Source: Actinoallomurus sp040655075 (GTDB lineage: Bacteria; Actinomycetota; Actinomycetes; Streptosporangiales; Streptosporangiaceae). Taken from it: a stretch of 64,000 bases of DNA. The stretch covers positions 186,001 to 250,000 of the forward strand of contig NZ_JBFAJC010000009.1 of assembly GCF_040655075.1 (NCBI RefSeq), written 5' to 3'. This document shows positions 50,752 to 60,046 of the stretch, one piece after another. Position 1 is the stretch's first letter. Each line of letters begins with the position of its first letter. The notes below the pieces were generated by a model. It did no database searches. It was not told the origin of the DNA and saw nothing but the letters and a program-made list of their open reading frames with translations. The position numbers were made by a program, and so were the translations under genes.

Positions 50752-53700
50752 ATGAGCAGGATCGCCGTCGTCGGCCTGGCGTGCCGGTACCCCGATGCCG
50801 CCTCGCCGCGCGAGCTGTGGGAGAACGTCTTGGCCGGGCGGCGCGCCTTCCGGCGGCTGCCGGACGAGCGGATGCGGCTGGCGGACTACTGGGACCCCGA
50901 CCCCGCCGCGCCGGATCGCTTCTACGCCACCAACGCGGCCGTCATCGAGGGCTACGAGTTCGACCGGGTCGGTCACCGGATCGCCGGGAGCACCTACCGC
51001 TCCACCGACCTGACCCACTGGCTGGCGCTGGACATGGCCGGGCAGGCGCTCGCCGACGCGGGCTTTCCCGAGGGCGACGGCCTGCCGCGTGAGCGGACCG
51101 GCGTCGTCGTGGGCAACACCCTCACCGGCGAGTTCGCCCGCGCGAACCTCATGCGGCTGCGCTGGCCGTACGTCCGCCGGACCCTCGCCGGCGCGCTGCG
51201 CGAGCAGGGCTGGGATGACGACCGGCTCGGCCGGTTCATGGCCGACGTGGAGGAACGGTACAAGGAGCCGTTCCCGGCCATCGACGAGGACACTCTCGCG
51301 GGTGGCCTGTCCAACACGATCGCGGGCCGCGTCTGCAACTACTACGACCTCAAGGGCGGCGGCTACACCGTGGACGGGGCCTGCTCGTCCTCGCTGCTGT
51401 CGGTGGCGACCGCGTGCCGGGCGCTGCTGGAGGGCGAGTTGGACGTCGCGGTCGCCGGAGGCGTGGACTTGTCCATCGACCCGTTCGAGATCATCGGGTT
51501 CGCCAAGACCGGTGCGCTCGCCCGCCGCGAGATGCGGGTGTACGACCGCGACTCCAACGGCTTCTGGCCGGGCGAGGGCTGCGGCATGGTCGTCCTGATG
51601 CGGGAGGACGAGGCCCGCGCGCGGAACCGCCGCGTTTACGCGACCGTCGCCGGGTGGGGCATTTCGTCCGATGGCAAGGGCGGCATCACCCGTCCCGAGG
51701 TGAGCGGGTACCGGCTGGCGCTCCGGCGCGCCTACGAGCGGGCCGGGTTCGGCGTCGAGACCGTCCCGCTGTTCGAGGGGCACGGCACGGGAACCGCTGT
51801 CGGCGACGCCACCGAGCTGACCGCGCTGTCCGAGGCGCGGACCGAGGCCGCCGCCTCCGCCGGCACGGCCCCGCGGCTCGCCGCGATCGGCTCGATCAAG
51901 GGGATGATCGGGCACACCAAGGCAGCCGCCGGGGTGGCCGGGTTCATCAAGGCGGTACTCGCCCTGGACGCCCAGATGCTGCCGCCGAGCACCGGCTGCG
52001 TGGACCCGCACCCGGTGATCACCGAGGACGGCGCGGCGCTGCGGACACTGCGAAAGGCCGAGCCGTGGCCGCAGGACGCACCGGTGCGCGCCGGGGTCAC
52101 CGCCATGGGCTTCGGCGGCATCAACACCCACATCGTCCTTGAGGGCGCGGCGGCCCGCAGGACCGGGCCGGACGCCACGGTCCGCGCGCTCGCCGCGTCC
52201 GCGCAGGACGCCGAGCTGCTGCTGCTCGACGCCGCGTCCGCGGACGAACTGCGCGCCCGTGTCGCCGAGCTGGCCGACTGGGTGCCGTCCCTGTCGTACG
52301 CGCAGCTCGCCGACCTGGCCGACACGGCGCGGCGGCGGCTGGCCGGACGCCGCTACCGGGCGGCGGTGATCGCGACCTCGCCCGCCGGGGCCGAGCGCGA
52401 CTTGCGGCGGCTGCTGGAGGCGCTGGACGCGGGCGAGACCGCGCTGCTCACCCCGAACGGCACCGCATTCCTCGGCCACGTCACCCGACCGGCTCGGGTC
52501 GGGTACCTGTTCCCAGGCCAAGGCGCGGGCCGCTCCACGACCGGCGGCGCGCTCCGCCGCCGGTTCGCCGAGGCGGACGAGGTGTACTCCCGGGTTCGGC
52601 TCCCGGCGACCGGGGACATGGCCGCGACCGAGGTCGCGCAACCCCGCATCGCCACCGGCTCGCTCGCCGGGCTGCGCGTGCTCGCGGGCCTCGACCTGCA
52701 AGCGGACGTCGCGGTCGGGCACAGCCTCGGCGAGATCACCGCGCTGCACTGGGCGGGCGCGGTCGGCGCGGACGCGCTGCCCGAGCTCGCCGCCGCGCGC
52801 GGCCGCGCGATGGCCGAGCACAGCACCGGAACCGGGACCATGGCGGGCCTCGCCGCCCCGGCGGACGTGGTCGCGCCGCTGGTCGTGGACGGTCCCGTCG
52901 TCATCGCCGGGTACAACGGCCCGAACCAGACCGTCGTCGCCGGGCCGGTGGCCGCCGTGGACGCGGTCATCCTCCGCGCGGAGCGCGCCGGGATCGACTG
53001 CACCCGCCTCGCCGTCTCGCACGCCTTCCACTCGCCGCTGGTCGCTCCCGCCGCCGAGGTGTTCGACGCCTGGCTGGCCGGACGCGAGCTCGGCCCGGTC
53101 GAGGGCCGCGTGGTGTCCACGGTGACCGGCGAGCCGCTGGCCCCCGGCACCGACCTGCGCGCACTGCTGCGCCGCCAGATCGCCGACCCGGTCCGGTTCA
53201 GCCAGGCGCTCGAGCTGGCCGGCAAGGAGGTGGACCTGTTCGTCGAGGTCGGCCCGGGCCGGACGCTCAGCGCGCTCGCCTCGGCCGTCCTGGACGTCCC
53301 GGCTGTCGCCCTGGACACCGACGACGAGTCGCTGACCTCGCTGCTGCGCGTGGTCGGGACCGCGTTCGTGCGCGGCGCGCCGGTGGACCACGGCGCGCTG
53401 TTCCGGGGCCGGCTCGTCCGGCCCTTGGAGATCGGAGCGGAGTTCTCCTTCTTCGCCAGCCCCTGCGAGCGCGCCCCCGAGGTGACCCTGGAACCCGTGG
53501 CCGGTCCCGCCGGGCCCGGTCCGGCGGACGCCGCGCCCGCCGAACCGGCGGAGGGCGGCGGCCTGGAGATCCTTCGCCGCCTCGCCGCCGAGCGCGCCGA
53601 ACTGCCGCTGGAGACCGTCCGCGACGGCAGCCGCCTCCTGGACGACCTGCATCTCAGCTCCATCACCGTCGGCCAGATCATGAACCAGGCCGCGCTCGCC

Positions 53701-56532
53701 CTGGGCGTCCAGCCGGGTAGCGCCGCCACCAACTTCGCCACCGCCACCCTCACCGAGCTCGCCGACGTCCTCGACACCCTCGCCGAGTCGGGCGGCGGCG
53801 CCCCGGAGATGCCCGTCGTCGAGGGAGCGGCCTCCTGGGTCCGCGCCTTCTCGATCGACCTGGACGAAATCGCCCTCCCCGCCCGGGACGAGGAGCCGGC
53901 CGGAGCGGCGGGGGAGTGGCGGGTGTTCGCGCCGGACGGGCACCCGTTCGCCGCGCTGCTGGCGCGGGCGTTGCGGGAGGCTCGGATCGGCGACGGCGTG
54001 CTGGTCTGCCTGCCGCGGGACTGCACCGAGACCGATCTCGGGACGGTGCTCGCCGGGGCCAGGGCCGCGCTGGACGGGTCGCGACTGGTGCTCGTCCAGC
54101 ACGGCCGGGGCGCGGCGGCGATCGCCAAGACGCTGCGGCTGGAGGATCCGCGCGTCCGCGTCACCGTCGTGACCGTTCCGTGGGATGCCGAGGCGGTGCC
54201 ATGGATCGTCGCCGAGGCAGCGGCGACCGCGGGGTTCAGCGAGGCCCGGTACGACCCGGCAGGGGTGCGGCGCGTGCCGACCCTGCGTCCACTGCCCGTG
54301 CGGCCCGCCCGGACCGTCGCGCCGCTCGGCGCGGACGACGTCGTGCTGGTCACGGGCGGCGGCAAGGGCATCACGGCCGAGTGCGCGCTCGCGGTCGCCG
54401 AGGACACCGGGGCGGCGCTGGCCGTGCTCGGCCGCTCCGACCCGGACGCGGACGCCGAACTGTCCGCCAACCTCGCCCGGATGGCCGATCGCGGCGTGCG
54501 GGTCCGCTACGTCCGCGCGGACGTCACCGACAGCGGCCAGGTGCGCGCGGCCGTCGCGGAGGCGGAGCGCGACCTCGGCCCGGTGACGGGCGTTCTGCAC
54601 GGGGCTGGGCGCAACGAGCCCGCTGCGCTGGCCGGCCTGGACGAGGCGGACCTGCGGGGCGCGCTCGCCCCCAAGGTCGGCGGGCTCCAGGCCGTCCTGT
54701 CGGCCGTGGACACCGACCGGCTGCGGCTGCTCCTCAGCTTCGGCAGCATCATCGGACGCGCTGGGCTCGCGGGTGAGGCGCACTACGCGCTGGCCAACGA
54801 GTGGCTCGCCGAGCTGACCGAGTCGGTCGCCGGATGGCACCCGGACTGCCGCTGCATCTGCCTGGAATGGTCGGTCTGGTCGGGTGTCGGGATGGGTGAG
54901 CGGCTGTCGGTCGTCGAGTCCCTCGCCCGGGACGGGATCACCGCGATCCCGCCGGACCAGGGCGTCGCGCTCATGCGGCGGCTGCTGGCCGACCCGGACG
55001 CCCCACGCGTGGTCGTCGTCAGCGGACGCACCGGGCGCGTCGACACCGTCCGGCGCGCGGCGGAGGAACTGCCGCTGCTGCGGTTCCTGGGCCGTCCGCT
55101 CGTCCACTACCCGGGAGTTGAGCTGGTCACCGAGGTCGAGCTGAACGCGGGCACCGACCGCTACCTGGCCGACCACCTGCTGGACGGCAACCTGCTGCTG
55201 CCGGCCGTGTTCGGGATGGAGGCGATGGTCCAGGCGGGCACCGCCGCCGCCGGACGCACCGACCTGCCGGTGATCGAGGCCGTCGAGTTCGACCGTCCGG
55301 TGGTCGTCCCGCCGGAGGGCACCGCGACCGTCCGGGTCGCGGCGGCGGTCACGGGCGACGGGACCGTCGAGGTCGCGCTGCGCAGCGCGGAGACCGGCTT
55401 CGCGACCGACCACTTCCGCGCTCGCCTCCGCTTCGACGCCGACCCCGTTGCGGACGGGCCGCCGGAGCAGGTCGCCGAGGGCCTGCCCGGCGTCGCCCTG
55501 GACCCGGCCGCCGACCTGTACGGGCGGGTGCTGTTCCAGGGCGGGCGCTTCCATCGGCTGCGCGGCTATCACCGCGCGGGGGCCCGGTACGTGGACGCCG
55601 ACGTCGCGATCGAGCCCACCGACTGGTTCGCCGGATTCCTCCCGGACCGCCTGTTGCTCGGCGACCCCGGCATGCGGGACGCCCTCATGCACGGCAACCA
55701 GGTCTGCGTCCCCGACGCCACACTGCTGCCCACCGGCATCGAGCGGCTGTACCCGGCGGGCGACCGCGCGTCCGGCGAAGGCGCTCTGCGGTACTGCGCG
55801 ACCGAGCGGCTGCGCGAGGGAGACACCTACGTCTACGACATTGCCGTCCGGGACGCCGACGGCCGTACCGTCGAACGCTGGGAGGGCCTGCGTCTCCAGG
55901 CCGTCCGTCGCACGGACGGCCGGGGCCCCTGGGCACCCGCGCTGCTCGGCCCCTTCCTGGAACGAGCCGTCGAGGACCTGCTCGACCTGGACGCCGCCGT
56001 CGCTGTGGAACCGGACGAGCCCGGCGGTCCGGGCGCGGGCGTGGACGCGCGGCGGGCGCGGACGGCGCTGGCGGCCGGGCGGGCGCTGGGGCGTCCGGTC
56101 ACGGTCCGGTACCGCGCGGACGGGCGGCCCGAGACGGACGCGGCGGGCGCGCTCTCGGCCGCGCACGGCGCGGGGCTCACCCTGTGCGTCGCGTCCGACG
56201 CCACGGTGAGCTGCGACGTCGAGGCCGTGGCGGCCCGGCCGGAGCGCGACTGGGCCGGACTGCTCGGCGCGCGTTACGGGCTCGCCGGGGTGCTCGCCCG
56301 CGACCTCGACGAGGATCCCGACACCGCGGCGACCCGCGTCTGGGCCGCCGCCGAGTGCCTGCGCAAGGCGGGCCTGCCCGAGGACGCGCCGCTGACCGCC
56401 GCCGGGCGGCCCCGGCCGGGCTGGGTGCTGCTCGCCTCCGGAAGCTCGCGCGTCGCCACGTTCGCCACGACCCTGCGGGACCGTCCCGGACCCGTTGTGT
56501 TCGCAGTCCTGACCGGAGAAGGACGGTCGTAA
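50752..56532 (+). CDS. pksE: iterative enediyne polyketide synthase (PKSE)
   Basis: A 1926-residue type I iterative PKS with the enediyne order KS-AT-ACP-KR-DH-PPTase. KS: Cys211 in DGACSSSLL, His344 in GHGTGTA, His388 in IGHTKAAAG. AT-like: Ser658 in VGHSLGEI. ACP: LHLSSITV with the carrier serine at 969/970. KR: TGGGKG at 1201-1206. DH: His1475 in DHLLDG. PPTase: WAAAECLRKAG from 1864. Three in-frame ATGs precede the KS: 50680 overlaps the unbL copy 2 stop; 50752 has AGGGA at the best distance and gives the usual MSRIAVVGLACRYPDA. It builds the linear polyene precursor of the enediyne core. All active-site residues look intact. Confidence 0.97.
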   Translation: MSRIAVVGLACRYPDAASPRELWENVLAGRRAFRRLPDERMRLADYWDPDPAAPDRFYATNAAVIEGYEFDRVGHRIAGSTYRSTDLTHWLALDMAGQALADAGFPEGDGLPRERTGVVVGNTLTGEFARANLMRLRWPYVRRTLAGALREQGWDDDRLGRFMADVEERYKEPFPAIDEDTLAGGLSNTIAGRVCNYYDLKGGGYTVDGACSSSLLSVATACRALLEGELDVAVAGGVDLSIDPFEIIGFAKTGALARREMRVYDRDSNGFWPGEGCGMVVLMREDEARARNRRVYATVAGWGISSDGKGGITRPEVSGYRLALRRAYERAGFGVETVPLFEGHGTGTAVGDATELTALSEARTEAAASAGTAPRLAAIGSIKGMIGHTKAAAGVAGFIKAVLALDAQMLPPSTGCVDPHPVITEDGAALRTLRKAEPWPQDAPVRAGVTAMGFGGINTHIVLEGAAARRTGPDATVRALAASAQDAELLLLDAASADELRARVAELADWVPSLSYAQLADLADTARRRLAGRRYRAAVIATSPAGAERDLRRLLEALDAGETALLTPNGTAFLGHVTRPARVGYLFPGQGAGRSTTGGALRRRFAEADEVYSRVRLPATGDMAATEVAQPRIATGSLAGLRVLAGLDLQADVAVGHSLGEITALHWAGAVGADALPELAAARGRAMAEHSTGTGTMAGLAAPADVVAPLVVDGPVVIAGYNGPNQTVVAGPVAAVDAVILRAERAGIDCTRLAVSHAFHSPLVAPAAEVFDAWLAGRELGPVEGRVVSTVTGEPLAPGTDLRALLRRQIADPVRFSQALELAGKEVDLFVEVGPGRTLSALASAVLDVPAVALDTDDESLTSLLRVVGTAFVRGAPVDHGALFRGRLVRPLEIGAEFSFFASPCERAPEVTLEPVAGPAGPGPADAAPAEPAEGGGLEILRRLAAERAELPLETVRDGSRLLDDLHLSSITVGQIMNQAALALGVQPGSAATNFATATLTELADVLDTLAESGGGAPEMPVVEGAASWVRAFSIDLDEIALPARDEEPAGAAGEWRVFAPDGHPFAALLARALREARIGDGVLVCLPRDCTETDLGTVLAGARAALDGSRLVLVQHGRGAAAIAKTLRLEDPRVRVTVVTVPWDAEAVPWIVAEAAATAGFSEARYDPAGVRRVPTLRPLPVRPARTVAPLGADDVVLVTGGGKGITAECALAVAEDTGAALAVLGRSDPDADAELSANLARMADRGVRVRYVRADVTDSGQVRAAVAEAERDLGPVTGVLHGAGRNEPAALAGLDEADLRGALAPKVGGLQAVLSAVDTDRLRLLLSFGSIIGRAGLAGEAHYALANEWLAELTESVAGWHPDCRCICLEWSVWSGVGMGERLSVVESLARDGITAIPPDQGVALMRRLLADPDAPRVVVVSGRTGRVDTVRRAAEELPLLRFLGRPLVHYPGVELVTEVELNAGTDRYLADHLLDGNLLLPAVFGMEAMVQAGTAAAGRTDLPVIEAVEFDRPVVVPPEGTATVRVAAAVTGDGTVEVALRSAETGFATDHFRARLRFDADPVADGPPEQVAEGLPGVALDPAADLYGRVLFQGGRFHRLRGYHRAGARYVDADVAIEPTDWFAGFLPDRLLLGDPGMRDALMHGNQVCVPDATLLPTGIERLYPAGDRASGEGALRYCATERLREGDTYVYDIAVRDADGRTVERWEGLRLQAVRRTDGRGPWAPALLGPFLERAVEDLLDLDAAVAVEPDEPGGPGAGVDARRARTALAAGRALGRPVTVRYRADGRPETDAAGALSAAHGAGLTLCVASDATVSCDVEAVAARPERDWAGLLGARYGLAGVLARDLDEDPDTAATRVWAAAECLRKAGLPEDAPLTAAGRPRPGWVLLASGSSRVATFATTLRDRPGPVVFAVLTGEGRS

Positions 56533-56535
56533 TCC

Positions 56536-56994
56536 ATGAGCGACTACTTCGAGTACCGGCACACGGTCGGCTTCGAGGAGACCAACCTCGTCGGCAACGT
56601 CTACTACGTGAACTACCTGCGCTGGCAGGGCCGCTGCCGGGAGATGTTCCTCAAGGAGCTCGCCCCGGACGTGCTCGCCGAGCTGTACGCGGACCTCAAG
56701 CTGTTCACCCTCAAGGTGGACTGTGAGTTCTTCGTCGAGATCACCGCGTTCGACGAGCTGTCGGTCCGGATGCGGCTGGTCGAGCTCGCGCAGACCCAGC
56801 TGGAGTTCGGCTTCGACTACGTCCGCCTGGACCCGGGCGGCGGGGAGACCCTCGTCGCCCGGGGCCGGCAGCGCGTGGCGTGCATGCGCGGCCCCAATAC
56901 CCGCACCATCCCGTCCCGCGTGCCCGAGTCCCTGGTCCGTGCCCTGCGCCCCTACCAACCCGCCGCCCTCGCCGACGTGGGAGAGACGCCGTGA
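56536..56994 (+). CDS. tebC: enediyne hot-dog thioesterase (TEBC/E10 type)
   Basis: A 152-residue hot-dog thioesterase of the enediyne E10 family: FEYRHTVGFEETNLVGNVYY and VNYLRWQGRCREMFLKELAP, with LKLFTLKVDCEFFVEITAFD later. Family enzymes release the polyene from the PKS; the catalytic arginine and glutamate of the group lie in the NYLRWQGRCRE segment. It starts three bases after the PKS stop. Its stop overlaps the GTG of the flavin reductase (GTGA), so the PKS operon is translated as a coupled unit. Confidence 0.95.
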   Translation: MSDYFEYRHTVGFEETNLVGNVYYVNYLRWQGRCREMFLKELAPDVLAELYADLKLFTLKVDCEFFVEITAFDELSVRMRLVELAQTQLEFGFDYVRLDPGGGETLVARGRQRVACMRGPNTRTIPSRVPESLVRALRPYQPAALADVGETP

Positions 56995-57500
56995 CGGAGC
57001 TGGACGCGCGGACGCTGCGCAGGATGTTCAGCGCGTTCGCGACGGGTGTCACCGTCGTCACCTGCGGCGGCCCGACACCGCACGGGATGACGGCGAACGC
57101 GTTCAGCTCGGTGTCGCTCGACCCGCCGCTCGTCCTGGTGTGCGTGGATCGCGCCGCCGTGATGCACAGGTCGCTGTTCGACGCGGAGTTCTTCGGGGTC
57201 TCGGTGCTCGCCGCCGACCAGGAGGCGGTGGCGCGGCACTTCGCCGACCGCCGCCGTCCGCTCGGCATGACCCAGTTCGAGTCGGTCGACTGGGTGCCGG
57301 GCGAGCGCACCGGCGTGCCGCTCATCGCGGACGCGCTCGCGGCCTTCGAGTGCCGCAGATGGCGCGGCTACGACGGCGGCGACCACACCATCTTCGTCGG
57401 GCGGCTGCTGTCGGCGAGCCGGCGCGATCCCGACGCCCTGGTGTTCCACGACGGGCGGTTCCGCAGGCTCAGCCCCGAGCCGACGCAGGTGCCGCTGTGA
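56991..57500 (+). CDS. flavin reductase, enediyne E6 type
   Basis: A 169-residue flavin reductase-like (HpaC) protein: LRRMFSAFATGVTVVTCGGP, THHGMTAN-type block (PHGMTANAFSSVSLDPPLVL), VCVDRAAVMHRSL and DHTIFVGRLLSASR. It should supply reduced flavin to a monooxygenase. GTG 56991 overlaps the thioesterase stop by four bases. It matches the position and type of the E6 gene in 9-membered enediyne clusters (e.g. C-1027). Which oxygenase it serves is not visible here. Confidence 0.9.
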   Translation: MTELDARTLRRMFSAFATGVTVVTCGGPTPHGMTANAFSSVSLDPPLVLVCVDRAAVMHRSLFDAEFFGVSVLAADQEAVARHFADRRRPLGMTQFESVDWVPGERTGVPLIADALAAFECRRWRGYDGGDHTIFVGRLLSASRRDPDALVFHDGRFRRLSPEPTQVPL

Positions 57501-57522
57501 CCGAGAGAGGAAGGAGATCGCG

Positions 57523-58896
57523 ATGACCGTGCCGCGTGTGCGGCCCGCCGCCGTGGCGGACCGGGTGCCGCCCGGCCCGCCCCGGCGCGCGATGCCGGGA
57601 GTGCTCCTCCGGCTCGTCCGGGACCGGCTCGGGCTGATGACCTCGGCGGTGACCGAGTACGGGGACGCGGTGCGGGTCGCCGCGGGCCCCCGGACGATGT
57701 ACATCTTCAATCACCCCGACCACGCCAAGCACGTCCTCGCCGACAACGCCGCGAACTACCACAAGGGCCTCGGGCTCCAGCAGGCCCGCCGCGCCCTTGG
57801 GGACGGGCTGCTGACGAGCGAGGGCGAGCTGTGGCGCAAGCAGCGCCGGACGATACAGCCCGCCTTCCAGAGCGCCCGGATCGCCGCACAGGCGGGAGCC
57901 GTGGCCGAGGAGGCGACTGCGCTGGTCGCCCGGCTGCGGGAGCGCTGCGGCACGGGTCCGGTGGACGTGACGGGCGCGTTGACCGGGCTGACCCTCGGCG
58001 TGCTCGGCCGCACCCTGCTGGACGCCGACCTCGGTGCGTTCGCGACGGTCGGGCACGCCTTCGAGGCCGTCCAGGACCAGGCCATGTTCGAAATGGTCTC
58101 GCTGAGCATGGTGCCGACCTGGGTGCCGCTGCCGAAGCAGCTGCGGTTCCGCCGGGCCAAAGGCGAGCTGCGCCGCGTCGTGGACCAGCTGGTGGCCGAC
58201 CGCGGCCCGGGCTGGTCCCCGGAGGCCGACGACGTGGTGTCCCGACTGGTGGCCTCCACCCGGGCGGAGGCCGACCCGGCGGTCGGCGCGCGGCGGCTGC
58301 ACGACGAGCTGGTCACGCTGCTGCTCGCCGGGCACGAGACCACCGCGAGCACGCTCGGCTGGTCGCTGTATCTGGTGGACCGGCATCCCGAGGTGGCGCG
58401 GCGGCTGCGCGACGAGGCCCGCACGGTGCTGGGCGACCGTCCGCCCGTCCACGACGACCTGCGCCGGCTGACGTACACGGCCATGGTCGTCCAGGAGGCG
58501 ATGCGGCTGTACCCGCCGGTCTGGATCCTGACCCGGCAGGCGCTGCGCGACGACGAGGTCGGCGGCTACCGCGTCCCGGCGGGCTCGGACGTCCTGGTCA
58601 GCCCCTACACGTTGCACCGCAACGCGGCCTACTGGGACGAGCCTGACCGGTTCGACCCCGAGCGGTTCGACCCGGCGCGTCCCAACGAGCGGCCGCGGTA
58701 CGCCTACATCCCGTTCGGCGCGGGGCCGCGGTTCTGCGTCGGCAACAACCTGGGGATGATGGAGGCCGTGTTCGTCCTCGCCCTGATCGCGCGCGACCTG
58801 CGCCTCAGGGCGGTGCCGGGACGGGCGGTGGTGCCGGAACCGATGCTGTCGCTGCGTATCCGCGGTGGGCTCCACATGACCGTCCACGAGGCCTGA
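57523..58896 (+). CDS. cytochrome P450, enediyne E7 type
   Basis: A 457-residue P450. Heme-binding FGAGPRFCVGN with Cys405, I-helix LLAGHETTAS (269-274) with the oxygen-activating ET pair, and ExxR in QEAMRLYPPVWI. The early block EGELWRKQRRTIQPAF is typical of CYP102/CYP4-like bacterial P450s. GGAAGGAG precedes the ATG. It is the last gene of the unbL2-PKS-TE-E6 operon and corresponds to the conserved enediyne E7 P450, which probably oxidises the polyene or core. A hairpin at 58952 terminates it. Confidence 0.95.
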   Translation: MTVPRVRPAAVADRVPPGPPRRAMPGVLLRLVRDRLGLMTSAVTEYGDAVRVAAGPRTMYIFNHPDHAKHVLADNAANYHKGLGLQQARRALGDGLLTSEGELWRKQRRTIQPAFQSARIAAQAGAVAEEATALVARLRERCGTGPVDVTGALTGLTLGVLGRTLLDADLGAFATVGHAFEAVQDQAMFEMVSLSMVPTWVPLPKQLRFRRAKGELRRVVDQLVADRGPGWSPEADDVVSRLVASTRAEADPAVGARRLHDELVTLLLAGHETTASTLGWSLYLVDRHPEVARRLRDEARTVLGDRPPVHDDLRRLTYTAMVVQEAMRLYPPVWILTRQALRDDEVGGYRVPAGSDVLVSPYTLHRNAAYWDEPDRFDPERFDPARPNERPRYAYIPFGAGPRFCVGNNLGMMEAVFVLALIARDLRLRAVPGRAVVPEPMLSLRIRGGLHMTVHEA

Positions 58897-58951
58897 CCGT
58901 CCCCGACGACTGACGGTTCATGTGCCCTGATCTCGCCCGCTTCCGTCCTGA

Positions 58952-58981
58952 GGCCCCGGACCGCACCGTCGTTCCGGGGCC
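58952..58981. terminator. bidirectional hairpin between P450 and AraC-type gene
   Basis: A perfect 9-bp inverted repeat, GGCCCCGGA and TCCGGGGCC, with a 12-base loop, lies between converging genes. Confidence 0.7.
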
Positions 58982-58990
58982 GCGGGCGGT

Positions 58991-59764
58991 TCAGGTGCCG
59001 GTGGCGTCCACGCGGTCCAGGCCGGTGTCGAGGAGGGCGAGCAGGAGCGGGGGGTCGATGATGCGCATCGGGCGCAGCCGGACGTTAACGGTGTCGAGCT
59101 CGGTTCGGGAGCCGATGGCGATGGGGCCGGACGAGCCGACCCACGGCACGGCGTCGGCGGCGGTCGGGTCGGGGACCACCGGGCCTCTGCCGGGGGCCAC
59201 CGAGTGGGCCAGGACGTACCAGGTGCCCTGGGGGACGTTCGGCAGCTCGTAGTGGCCGGGGCCGTCCAGGACGGTGCAGCGGACGGGCGAGCCCTGCGGG
59301 ATCGGCTCTGGGAACAGGCCGACGAACACCAGGCCGTCCGCCTGGTCCGGGGACGGGAGGACCTCGCCGCGGACCGGCACCGACCGGCTGCCCCAGCCGT
59401 TGCGCCGGTTGTCGTTCGGGATGAGCGGCCGGAACCCCCCGTTCTGCCGGTAGAGCGTCGGCGCGACGCCCACGCTGCTCTTGAACCGGGAGCTGAATGT
59501 CCCCACGCTGGTGTAGCCGACCTGGTTGCTGATATCCGCGACGGTCAGCGAGGTCGAGATCAGCAACCGCTTGGCCGCCTGCAGCCGGACCGCGGACAGG
59601 AAGCGGCCCGGCGAGATGCCGGTGATCTGCCGGAAAATTCGCGAGAAATGGAATTTGCTGAACAGCGCAGTGCGCGCCATGTCGTCGATGGTGAGCTGCT
59701 CGCCGAAGTTCTCGTACATGGCCCGGACGACCCGCTCGACCGCCTCTTCCGAAACGTCTGCCAT
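58991..59764 (-). CDS. AraC-family regulator with N-terminal DNA-binding domain
   Basis: A 257-residue protein. The AraC helix-turn-helix pair is at the N-terminus (residues 1-105): YENFGEQLTIDDMARTALFS, KFHFSRIFRQITGISPGRFL, DISNQVGYTSVGTFSSRFKS, VGVAPTLYRQ. The C-terminal 150 residues are a beta-rich domain (GEVLPSPDQADGLVFVGLFP, VRCTVLDGPGHYELPNVPQG, GRGPVVPDPTAADAVPWVG) reminiscent of a small effector-binding or carbohydrate-binding fold. ATG 59764 is preceded by AAAGG. It points toward the PKS operon's end. Likely a cluster regulator; ligand unknown. Confidence 0.85.
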   Translation of the reverse strand: MADVSEEAVERVVRAMYENFGEQLTIDDMARTALFSKFHFSRIFRQITGISPGRFLSAVRLQAAKRLLISTSLTVADISNQVGYTSVGTFSSRFKSSVGVAPTLYRQNGGFRPLIPNDNRRNGWGSRSVPVRGEVLPSPDQADGLVFVGLFPEPIPQGSPVRCTVLDGPGHYELPNVPQGTWYVLAHSVAPGRGPVVPDPTAADAVPWVGSSGPIAIGSRTELDTVNVRLRPMRIIDPPLLLALLDTGLDRVDATGT

Positions 59765-60046
59765 CTTTGAAAACCTTTTGTGTTGTGGCCGTCCCCCTGG
59801 GGCGGACTCGCGCATTTACACCGTTCTCGGTGAGATTGATAACACAATCTTAAATGCCGCGTGTGGTGGGTCAATAAGTCGTGGTCGAACAATAACGACG
59901 TGATGACGGAAGGTCGATGCGCCCTTAGCTGAGACTAAAGGAAAGGTGCGCTCCGTGATTTTCGAGTCACGTTCGGGAGCGTCGGCCGGGCATGCGCGCG
60001 GCCGAAAGGCATGGAAGGGGGCCGGAGTCTTTCCGCGGATAATCCG

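Noticed and set aside
50641..56958. A 2105-codon open frame on the minus strand opposite the PKS
   Set aside because: It mirrors the GC-rich third positions of the PKS codons, is low in hydrophobic structure and rich in Gly/Arg/Asp/His, and matches no family; the plus strand has intact catalytic motifs.
59895..59960. An imperfect repeat (CCTTAG/CTAAAGG) upstream of the AraC-type gene as a regulator site
   Set aside because: Too short and imperfect to support without a second copy.
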